A stretch of 64,000 nt of DNA from Populus alba (lineage: Eukaryota > Streptophyta > Magnoliopsida > Malpighiales > Salicaceae). A model generated the notes under the pieces. That model saw nothing but the letters and a program-made list of their open reading frames with translations. It searched no databases and was not told the origin of the DNA. Location: positions 1,984,001 through 2,048,000 of the forward strand of contig NC_133302.1 in the NCBI RefSeq assembly GCF_005239225.2, written 5' to 3'. A program made the position numbers and the translations under genes. Shown piece by piece: positions 22,738-31,964 of this stretch (positions within the stretch are counted from its first letter, which is position 1; each line of letters opens with the position of its first letter).

Positions 22738-23075
22738 GGCAAAATGTTGCTAGGTTTTTCAACTTGGTCCCTCAACTTTTTTTTTTTTTTGTAAATTTTG
22801 ATTTTTCTTATTTTTTTGTATTTTTTGAAAACGAGCAATATCAACGTCGACTTAATGAGGAAAATCAATGCTTTTAAAAATGACGCGTGAAAAGTCGAAC
22901 GCGTTTAAAAATCTTTTGAAAATTTAAATTCTTTTTTTTTAGACGACGCTGAAAATGCTAAAATGACGAGAATATATATAAAAAAACATATTTTTTGGAT
23001 TTTCATTGTTTTTCTCTATTTTTGGATTTTTTGAAAAATTTATCAAAAACATGGGTCAAAAATTGGGTAGCAACA

Positions 23076-23411
23076 GCATACACAAACCCTATAGTGCTTT
23101 TCCTACTATCAATAGCACTGGCAAAATGACATTCACATAACCTTGAAGCTTCAAGTTTGAATTTGTGAAACAAAGAGGTATATCTGAAGAACCTTTCAGA
23201 TATCTTAAAATCCATTTGATCACTTCCCGGTGTTGTTTGCCAGGATTACTCATGTATCTGCTCAAAGCTCCCACTGCATATGCAATGCCTGATCTTGTAC
23301 AAACCATGGCATACATAAGACTTCTGATTGCTGATGCACAAGGAATTATGCTCATGTTTATCAAGGTTTTATATCATCATTTTGCACTTGAAGTATCAAT
23401 AACTCCTTAAC
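23076..23411 (-). pseudogene. cop1 reverse transcriptase end and RNase H start
   Basis: The minus strand encodes PCASAIRSLMYAMVCTRSGI, then AYAVGALSRYMSNPGKQHRE and WILRYLKG, which is the conserved Copia segment between reverse transcriptase and RNase H. A frameshift precedes IDSRKSTIGFVYA, which runs into the solo LTR. Stops are present upstream. Confidence 0.85.
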
Positions 23412-23797
23412 TTAAGCATGTTTTATAATAACATATCTAATAATATAAGATACCTTTAATTTATGGTAAATGTTTATCTTAAGTTGTAACCCATTTTTGG
23501 GTCCCACATAAAAAATAATAAAAATAAAAAATTCAAAAAAAATATATTATAAAAAAAAAAAAAACGCAAAACGGTGCCGTTTGGAAAACGGCACCATCGT
23601 CTTCTTCCCCTGGACACGCAGAGAACAGGGGAGAAGAATCATTTTTTTTTCTTCTCTTTTCGCCTAATTTCTTTCCCGGCTTTAGCGCAATAAGACGCCC
23701 ACAATTCACCCACTTGCCTGGCGTTGTTATCCGTTGAAGGTAGTGGAGGGGGCGGCCAACAGTAGCCGCCCCAACACGTTCTCCCTCCCCTGTTTCC

Positions 23798-23805
23798 TAT
23801 AAATA
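23798..23805 (+). promoter_or_regulatory. TATA box, 5' LTR of element D
   Basis: TATAAATA in the context CCTATAAATACAGGGGAGGG. Confidence 0.6.
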
Positions 23806-24103
23806 CAGGGGAGGGCTGCTAAAAAAAAGAGAAAAAAAAAGACCCAAAGAGAAGATAAGGGAGAGCAAAGAGAGGGGAAAAGAGAGAGAAAGGGAGAACA
23901 TAGAAGAAGAAGAAGAAGAAGGAGCAGCAGAGGAGAAAAAACGAAAAAAACAGAGGAGAGAGAGAAGGAAAACGCAGAGCCACCGCCGGCCACCCCACTG
24001 TCGCGCCACTTCCTGTCGCCACCAGCAGCTCCGCCATCGACGACAGCCACCACAGGTCAGCCCTCAACCCCTTATCTCGTTTTACTATTCATCTTTCTTG
24101 CTT

Positions 24104-24380
24104 GCAGAACGTGCACTGTGCACGTTCTGCATGCAAGAATTAATTACCCGGTTACTGTGCATGTGCACAGTAACTTGGCAAATTAATTCACGGGTTACTG
24201 TGTGCACAGTAACCCCGGTTACTATGCACGCTAATTAATTCTCTGGTTACTGTGCACACAGTAACCCGGTTACTATGTGCACAGTGACCAGCCCATGCAT
24301 TTGGGCCATGTTCGGCCCAGCCCCATGTAAAAAGGGCCAGGTTTTGGCCCAGCCCATGCAATTGGGCCTGATCCGGCCCA
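24104..24380 (+). repeat. Row of eight hairpins in the 5' LTR of element D
   Basis: The first has perfect 13-bp arms around one base: GCAGAACGTGCAC (24104-24116) and GTGCACGTTCTGC (24118-24130). Next come GTTACTGTGCA/TGCACAGTAAC (24151-24174), GGGTTACTGTG/CACAGTAACCC (24192-24215), GGTTACTGTG/CACAGTAACC (24244-24265) and an imperfect copy near 24268-24289. Three GGGCC..GGCCC hairpins follow. The TGTGCACA core recurs throughout. Confidence 0.85.
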
Positions 24381-25147
24381 TAAAAAAAGAAAAAAAAGAA
24401 AAAAATATTATTGTTTTAAAAAATATTTATGATGTTCCCATTTTTTTATTTATGTTATTTTATTAATATCAGGTAGTATTTTTATGTCGTAAAAATACAA
24501 ATCGGGTATTAAAATACCCGGTTTTTTGTCACAAACTTCCAAAAATACAAAAAAAATTTAAAAAAAATGTTTTTGTGCATACGGCCAAGTGTCTCAAAGC
24601 TAAAAACGTATATTGTATTTTTCATACACCAAAAAAACAATATTTTAGCATGCATTTGGCTTTAATAACCAGTTTATTAAAGTCAAGAGAATATTGGCCA
24701 AAATTTCAAAAAAACAACAAAAATTTTATTTTGTTTGTCTCTTAGTATCCGGGGTATGACATTACACGTAATGCATATTCTGGATATTTAATTCTTTTTT
24801 GGACAATAGAACCTCGGGTATGACATTACATGTAATGCGTATTTCGAACAATTAAAAACCACAACACGACCTTAGATTTTATCAGACATTAAAACAATGC
24901 AGCCTACCTTAGGTAGGGCGTAGTTGGGGTGCTAATACCTTCCCTTTACGCAACCAGTCTCCGTACCCGATCTCTAAAGACCAGTTAGGGTTCCTAGTAA
25001 CCAGAATACTAGGTGGCGACTCCCAGTCCATATTTTCACATATAGAGACAAGAATTTCCTTGTCTCTCCCTATTTGCCAGGAATAAATATTCCGATTTTT
25101 TCCTTGAGGGTGGACGATCGCCGCGCCGCCGCACACGTGCGACAGAA

Positions 25148-25165
25148 TGGCGACTCCACTGGGGA
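25148..25165 (+). other. Primer binding site of element D
   Basis: TGGCGACTCCACTGGGGA starts three bases after the LTR end. Its reverse complement ends in CCA, as a tRNA 3' end must. From memory, Ogre/Tat elements use a tRNA-Arg site of this type; the tRNA was not checked here. Confidence 0.75.
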
Positions 25166-25767
25166 TCTTATGGACTAAGCTTTGTTTTTGTCTGATTTAT
25201 TGTGTTTTTTGTTGTGGTTTGCGTGTTTATTTTTAAATATGCATTTCCTTTATTTATTTCTCACGCGCTTTAATTTTGTACATATTTGTTCATGCATTGT
25301 ATAGAACTGCCTCATGTATCACATGCTTTATATTTGTCAAGCACACACAAGCTTCTAAGTTAAGTGGGGAATTAACGATCTGCCTTATGACTATTGGTCG
25401 GGTTCAGATGCGTGAAACACCCAACTCATATCTGAGTGCCTGCTTGGTAATGGTGGGCATACGTGCCTTAACTGTTCTTTGCAACGCCCCCATACTGCCT
25501 TTACGAAGGACGTCACTGGGCAGATATGAGACCCTTTTGAGACCAGGTAGAAAACCTATTCATGAATAGACCCTGTCTTTAGTTTGTATGCGCTATCTTT
25601 CTTTACAGAACATGTCATACAAAAATAATAAAAAAAAAAACCATGTCACCCCTTGAAGGGCAAGTGCATCATATAAATTACATGTTCATACATTTAACAT
25701 GCATACATGCCAGATTGAAATATAGGTCCCCAAAAAAGTCTACAACACCCGACTTCGAGCAAGAAAC
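25166..25767 (+). other. Untranslated leader of element D
   Basis: No gene is seen. Positions 25335-25590 match the leader of element A. The phrase around 25740 precedes the gag start codon. Confidence 0.6.
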
Positions 25768-27163
25768 ATGGAAGATGAAGAGCGTGCTCAACGTGAGGCC
25801 TATTTGCACGACGAGTTGGAGTCTCTGAAAATAAGTGTGGCTCACCTCACTAGCTTACTTAAGCAAACATTAAGAAATACCTCTGATGAAGGTCCTTCTA
25901 ATCAACCGATCACCTTTGATCCAGCTCCTACTACAGTTCAGCCTGAGGAAAGAATGAGCGAACATGGTCAAGAACCTCAGCAAAATCCAACATTTGTGCA
26001 GTCAACGACACCTGCACCATCCCCAACAGTCGTGAAGGCATCTGCTAATGAGTCCCACAAGGTTAAGTTATCTGATAGCATTGATCAAGCTAAGATAGAG
26101 GCGCTGGAAGCCAGACTTAAAGCCATTGAAGGGATAGACTTATATGACCCGGTCCGGGCAGCAGAGATGTGTTTGGTCCCAAATGTGGTTGTCCCAAAGA
26201 AATTTCGTGTTCCTGAATTCATCAAATACAGTGGAACACAATGCCCCATGACTCATCTCAAGTCCTACTGCAATAAAATGGCTGAGGTAGTACATGATGA
26301 AAAACTACTAATGCACTTTTTCCAAGACAGTTTAAGTGGGGCAACTTTGAGTTGGTACATGAGATTGGATAACACAAAAATTCGCAACTGGAAAAATCTT
26401 GTGGATGCTTTCGTCAAGCAATACAAGTACAACATGGACATTACGCCCGACAGAACCAGTTTGTCCAATATAGAGAAAAAGGATAAAGAAAGCATAAGGG
26501 AATATGCTCAAAGATTGGCGAGAATTAGCTGCTCAAGTACATCCCCCACTTCTGGACAAAAGAGATGGTCTCTTTATTTTCCAATTACACTCAAAGCACC
26601 ATATTATGAACATATGATGGGTAGTTCAGCCCAACAATTCACTGATGCTGTGATAGTGTCGTGAACGCATAGAAGCAAGGTGTCAAAGAGTGGTAGAATT
26701 GCTGCTCCAACCGAGAAAAGAGGCGTCGAAAGAAAAAGATGTTCACCATGTTGAAGATGGCTACAAGGGTAAAACAAATACATCCCAAAATTACCATACT
26801 CCATCCCAAATTGCCAACATCAAAAAACCTGAACCCCAAAACTTTCAAGCCAAAAGCCAAATTGGAAATTTCCAAAGGTTTCAAGAACAACTACCTCCAC
26901 TACCGTTACCCCTGAATGAGATGTATCAAAAGCTATTGAGCATCGGGCAAATAGCTCCAGAACCTCTGACACCTCTGCAGCCACCTTATCCTAATTGGTA
27001 CAAGCCAGAACTCAATTGTGAATACCATGCCGGTATTACTGGGCATAGCATCTATACCTGCAACGCCTTCAAGAGAAAGCTTCTGCAATTAATCAAGGCT
27101 GGGTGGATAGAGTTGGAAGACACCCCGAATAGGAATACAAACCCGTTGCCTAATCATGCTTGA
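25768..27163 (+). pseudogene. gag: gag of element D, frameshifted
   Basis: The first frame (25768-26664, 298 codons) starts MEDEERAQREAYLHDELESL, with an acidic coiled-coil-like N-terminus. A core follows with RVPEFIKYSGTQCPMTHLKS, FQDSLSGATLSWYMRL, WKNLVDAFVKQY and IREYAQRLA, matching the plant retrotransposon Gag capsid family. A frame change near 26530 turns the next residues into unrelated sequence before the frame recovers at APYYEHMMGSSAQQF, then stops. The remainder continues in another frame (26690-27163) with LPPLPLPLNEMYQKLL and CEYHAGITGHSIYTCNAFK. The latter is a zinc-knuckle-like C..H....C segment. It would form virus-like particles if intact. Confidence 0.85.
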
Positions 27164-29107
27164 AGCATATTAGGATGGAATATTTGGGGAATTGGAAAGC
27201 ATCAATGGTCCAGCATGATAGCTTGAATTTTGTAGAACTCAAATTTTGACCGTGGTGTTGTTCCGCATTGTCTTTGAGTTCCTTGCACAGAACTTTGGAG
27301 AGGAGGCTAGCCTAAGAGCAAATTCGCCAAAATAGAGGAATGAAGCCTGCTTTGTTATTGCCTTTTATTAATGCTTTTGAACAAGACTTTCCCTGTTAAT
27401 GAGCTTCTCTTGTGAAATAAGATCATGTGTTTTCTTGTGTTCACATCACACTCTTCTTTGTTGTTATTCCATGTAAATAACATTTGAGCACAACTTTTCT
27501 CACAACACTACAACATGAAGAATCCTTTGGTGTTCCTTTCTTCCAAACCCATACATTAATCTCATATGTTTTCAAGCATATTTTTTTGGGACCTCCAAAG
27601 TGAGTACAAAAACAAAAATCGTGTTAATATTTGTCCAAAACAAATGCATTTTGAAAATTCAAGTGATTCCTTAAATAGGTACACATATACCTAGAAAACT
27701 TGAAACAAAAAAGACAACAAAGACAAACAACACTATGAGGTGACTCAAAAGCTGAGTTTTATTTGACTGAATAAATCATTTGGCATACGCGCATGAAAGC
27801 AAGACCTATCGATCCTCAATGCATGAGTTTGAGATGAGGAAAGGCCATCTTTGATAATCCTTTCACAAGGCTAAAAAATATCCGTTGCAATCCCATTTTG
27901 AGCCTAGTAATGTTTTTTGGAAATAACCTTGACTAGGATCACACCCCACACTGGGGGGCAAAATAAGAGAGTTTTTTTGTTTTTTACCATCCAGACAAAG
28001 CAGTGAAGATGGGTGCTGGAATTGATCATGTAATGTTTACTCTTTCATTATCATCTAAATGAAGTAGTGATTGGTTAAGAAAAGAAAAGAAGAAGATCTA
28101 AAGGATCTAAAAGATTTGAGCTTCTCATACAAACAACTGATATGATTGTGCTCAACCAAACAAAAAACAAAGCCCAAAACCGACACTGGGGGGGGCAGGA
28201 TAAATCATTTTGAAAAAAACAAACAATTCAAAAGACAAAAGGTCAGGAAACAAGCACAAGTGATCCCTAGTCTTGAAATCCCTTAAACACCTTTGAGCCT
28301 GCAACATATCCATTTTCTTCATAACCAATAGCCAAAAGCCTACATTACATACCTGATAAAAGCCCTTTCTGATCAAAGGCAAGTAATCTGAATCGGTATG
28401 CAGTGCTTTCTCGTGCGAGTCAAATCATTATTCATGCAAATAAAAAAATGCTTTGAATTATTTCGGTTCTCAATAACCCTCAAATTGAAATTTCAACCTT
28501 TTATGACCAACCAGATGTCACTTCATCTTTAAACCAAAAGCAAAAAGCTTTCATCACTTCAAGAAACCGGTCCATAGGAATCACTTCAATTTTTGAGAAC
28601 AAGTTTATTTTGAACCAATATCAAAATCATTTTTGTGATTGGAATAACTTGGAAGTTCCAAAAATTTTGCATGAAAACATTTCATTGTACAAAAAAACCC
28701 AAACCTACTTTCACATATCCTCACCCCAAACTAAACCCAAGTTGAACACTTGGGGGCATGATTAAGCTGGGGGGCAATCAAAAACACATGGTAGGGCTGG
28801 CTCCATGATTCCCTGTTCTAAGGAAAATATCAGGCAAATTGGTAACTCTTGAGATAAAGGGTGAAGGACAAAGATGTATGATGACATCAAACCCTTCCCA
28901 GAGGTCAAGATCACAATATGTAACCCGAGTAAGCAGAAGTGGAAAAAGCCATCGAAGTTTACTACCAACATTACAACTTTTGAGAGAAAAAAAGACACCA
29001 TGAAGAAATGGGGGCCTATATTTCTCAGGTAAGTATACATGCATATCAATCATAATGCATTTTGCTTTTTAAACATTGACAATCATTGTTTCAACATCAA
29101 CTTTTGG
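27164..29107 (+). other. Non-coding interior of element D
   Basis: No protein family is seen in any frame. The sequence runs parallel to 7150-8852 of element A. Where an autonomous relative would have pol, D has this stretch. Confidence 0.55.
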
Positions 29108-29820
29108 GTAATGCGTTTTATAACCCTACTTCCCTTTGAGTGCGCCTTTGAGCCCTCACCTCCATTTTGAGTGCGCCTTTGAGCCCTCATCCCTTGGTAG
29201 TGCGTTTTCTAACCCTACCTCCCTTTGAGTGCGCCTTTGAGCCCTCACCTCCAGTTTGAGCGCGCCTTTGAGCCCTCATCCTTGGGTAGTGCGTTTCTAA
29301 CCCTACCTCCCTTTGAGTGCGCCTTTGAGCCCTCACCTCCATTTTGAGTGCGCCTTTGAGCCCTCATCCCTTGGTAGTGCGTTTTCTAACCCTACCTCCC
29401 TTTGAGTGCGCCTTTGAGCCCTCACCTCCATTTTGAGTGCGCCTTTGAGCCCTCATCCCTTGGTAGTGCGTTTTCTAACCCTACCTCCCTTTTGAGTGCG
29501 CCTTTGAGCCCTCACCTCCATTTTGAGTGCGCCTTTGAGCCCTCATCCCTTTGGTAGTGCGTTTTCTAACCCTACCTCCGTTTGAGTGCACCTTTGAGCC
29601 CTCACCTTCATTTTGAGTGCGCCTTTGAGCCCTCATCCTTTGGTAGTGCGTTTTCTAACCCTACCTCCTTTTGAGTGCGCCTTTGAGCCCTCACCTCCAT
29701 TTTGAGTGCGCCTTTGAGCCCTCATCCCTTCGGTAGTGCGTTTTCTAACCCTACCTCCTTTTGAGTGCGCCTTTGAGCCCTCACCTCCATTTTGAATGCG
29801 CCTTTGAGCCCTTGCCAACA
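29108..29820 (+). repeat. Tandem array 1 of element D, about 89-bp unit, eight copies
   Basis: Units begin GTAGTGCGTTTTCTAACCC near 29108, 29197, 29286, 29374, 29463, 29554, 29643 and 29733. Each contains two subunits of GAGTGCGCCTTTGAGCCCTC, so the array is of higher order. Confidence 0.92.
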
Positions 29821-29824
29821 TTTT

Positions 29825-29960
29825 TCTAGGTAGGTCACCCATTACAACGCGACCATTTCTCCATGTTTTTTTACCTGGGTAGGTCACCCATAAGAATGAG
29901 ACCACTCTTCCTCCTTTCCACTTGGGTAGGTCACCATTATAATGAGACCACTTTTTACAC
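29825..29960 (+). repeat. Tandem array 2 of element D
   Basis: Three copies of the GTAGGTCACCCATTACAA unit followed by GAGACCA, spaced about 50 bp. This is the same unit that has about 16 copies in element A. Confidence 0.8.
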
Positions 29961-29963
29961 ATT

Positions 29964-30558
29964 CCTTGGTTATGGTTAAAGGGGATCGACGAAAGGATCT
30001 CAGTTTAACCTAATTGGAAAGGATTTTGGTTCTGGTTGAAGGGGATCGACGAAGGGATTTTAGTTCAGCCCAACCACACAGACCTTGGTTATGGTTAAAG
30101 GGGATCGATGAAGGGATCTCAGTTTAACCTAATTGAAAAGGATTTTGGTTCTGGTTGAAGGGGATCGACGAAGGGATTTTAGTTCAGCCCAACCACACAC
30201 ACCTTGGTTATGGTTAAAGGGGATCGATGAAGGGATCTCAGTTTAACCTAATTGAAAACGATTTTGGTTCTGGTTGAAGGGGATCGACAAAGGGATTTTA
30301 GTTCAGCCCAACCACACACACCTTGGTTATGGTTAAAGGGGATCAACGAAGGGATCTCAGTTTAACCTAATTGAAAAGGATTTTGGTTCTGGTTGAAGGG
30401 GATCGACAAAGGGATTTTAGTTCAGCCCAACCACACACACCTTGGTTATGGTTAAAGGGGATCGATGAAGGGATCTCAGTTTAACCTAATTGAAAAGGAT
30501 TTTGGTTCTGGTTGAAGGGGATCGACGAAGGGATTTCAGTTCAGCCCAACCACACACA
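29964..30558 (+). repeat. Tandem array 3 of element D, exact 119-bp period, five copies
   Basis: CCTTGGTTATGGTTAAAGGG recurs at 29964, 30083, 30202, 30321 and 30440. Each unit has two related halves, one with GGGATCTCAGTTTAACC and one with GGGATTTTAGTTCAGCCC. Confidence 0.92.
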
Positions 30559-30564
30559 TACACA

Positions 30565-30950
30565 AGGATTTTGGTTCTGGTTAGAGGGGATTGCCGAACG
30601 GAATCTCAGTCTATCCCAACCACACACAGGATTTTGGTTCTGGTTAGAGGGGATTGCCGAAAGGAATCTCAGTCTATCCCAACCACACACAAGATTTTGG
30701 TTCTGGTTAGAGGGGATTGCCGAAAGGAAATCTCAGTCTATCCCAACCACACAGGATTTTTGGTTCTGGTTAGAGGGATTGCCGAAAGGAATCTCAGTCT
30801 ATCCCAACCACACACAGGATTTTGGTTCTGGTTAGAGGGGATTGCCGAAAGGAATCTCAGTCTATCCTAACCACACACACATAATATTTAGGTTCTGGTT
30901 AAAGGGGATTGGCGAAAGGAATCTCAGTTTAGCCCAACCACACACAGGAC
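30565..30950 (+). repeat. Tandem array 4 of element D, about 63-bp unit, six to seven copies
   Basis: AGGATTTTGGTTCTGGTTAG recurs near 30565, 30628, 30691, 30753 and 30816, with weaker copies near 30880 and 30940. The unit resembles one half of the 119-bp unit, so one array probably arose from the other. Confidence 0.9.
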
Positions 30951-31024
30951 TTTAGGTCTAGTTGAAGTTTTAGGTCAATCAATTTTTGAGACGACCCGTT
31001 TTGGAAAACCAATTTTATTTTATC

Positions 31025-31084
31025 TTTACAACACTTACTATGCACAAATCTTTGCTCCGTAAGCATTGTAAAGAGGGGGGCAAC
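31025..31084 (+). promoter_or_regulatory. Hairpin and polypurine tract before the 3' LTR of D
   Basis: TTTACAACACTTAC (31025-31038) pairs with GTAAGCATTGTAAA (31059-31072) with two mismatches. AAAGAGGGGGG at 31070-31080 is the polypurine tract. The layout is the same as at 10436-10502. Confidence 0.75.
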
Positions 31085-31387
31085 TGTTGTAACCCATTTT
31101 TGGGTCCCCACAAAAAAATAATAAATACAAAAAAAAAAAAAAAAACAGAGAAAGCTCAAAACGGTGCTGTTTTGAAACGGCACCATTGTCTTCTTCCCCT
31201 GGACGCGCAGAGAACAGGGGAGAATAATTTTTTTTTTTTTTTCTCTTTTCGCCTGATTTCTTTCCCGGCTTTAGCGCAATAAGACGCCCACAATTCACCC
31301 ACTTGCCTGGCGTTGTTATCCGTTGAAGGTAGTGGAGGGGGCGGCCAACAGTAGCCGCCCCAACACGTTCTCCCTCCCCTGTTTTCC

Positions 31388-31395
31388 TATAAATA
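31388..31395 (+). promoter_or_regulatory. TATA box, 3' LTR of element D
   Basis: TATAAATA in the same context as 23798-23805. Confidence 0.55.
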
Positions 31396-31690
31396 CAGGG
31401 GAGGGCTGCTAAAAAAAAGAGAAAAAAAAAGACCCAAAGAGAAGATAAGGGAGAGCAAAGAGAGGGGAAAAGAGAGAGAAGGGAGAACATAGAAGAAGAA
31501 GAAGAAGAAGGAGCAGCAGAGGAGAAAAACGAAAAAACAGAGGAGAGAGAGAAGGAAAACGCAGAGCCACCGCCGGCCACCCCACTGTCGGCGCCACTTC
31601 CTGTCGCCACCAGCAGCTCCGCCATCGACGACAGCCACCACAGGTCAGCCCTCAACCCCTTATCTCGTTTTACTATTCATCTTCTTGCTT

Positions 31691-31964
31691 GCAGAACGTG
31701 CACTGTGCACGTTCTGCATGCAAGAATTAATTACCCGGTTACTGTGCATGTGCACAGTAACTTGGCAAATTAATTCACGGGTTACTGTGTGCACAGTAAC
31801 CCCGGTTACTATGCACGCTAATTAATTCTCTGGTTACTGTGCACACAGTAACCCGGTTACTATGTGCACAGTGACCAGCCCATGCATTTGGGCCATGTTC
31901 GGCCCAAGCCATGTAAAAGGGCCAGGTTTGGCCCAGCCCATGCAATTGGGCCTGATCCGGCCCA
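31691..31964 (+). repeat. Row of hairpins in the 3' LTR of element D
   Basis: This copy matches 24104-24380 apart from single-base differences in the GGCC hairpins. The 13-bp-arm palindrome is at 31691-31717. Confidence 0.85.

Larger units (their letters stand above)
21216..23075 (-). mobile_element. Solo LTR, A family, reverse orientation, 1860 bp
   Basis: The right end reads GGTAGCAACA, the reverse of the A-family start TGTTGCTACC. The left end reads AGTCGCACG, the reverse of the GTGCGACA end with its last base changed. It is flanked by GTATA (21211-21215) and GCATA (23076-23080), a 5-bp duplication with one difference. It contains the reverse TATA box, the conserved U5 block (about 21300-21440) and GGAGTCGCCA at 21300-21309. 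It interrupts cop1 RNase H. Long frames on either strand are GC-rich leader sequence without known domains. Confidence 0.85.
23482..25144 (+). repeat. 5' LTR of element D, 1663 bp
   Basis: It starts AGTTGTAACCC, where the first base has changed from T, and ends CACGTGCGACA. It has a TATA box at 23798-23805, a GA-rich leader, a donor-like CACAG|GTCAGC near 24055, palindromes at 24104-24380, the U5 block at about 24900-25023, and TGGCGACTCC at 25014-25023. Confidence 0.92.

Noticed and set aside
29633..29962. Minus-strand frame rich in repeated Arg, Lys and Gly
   Set aside because: It is the reverse reading of the 89-bp array and has no start context or domain.
30490..30870. Open frame of about 126 codons with a repeated 21-residue unit
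   Set aside because: The 63-bp tandem unit is divisible by three, so any stop-free frame repeats. Parallel frames in the same array are equally open, and the length follows the array.
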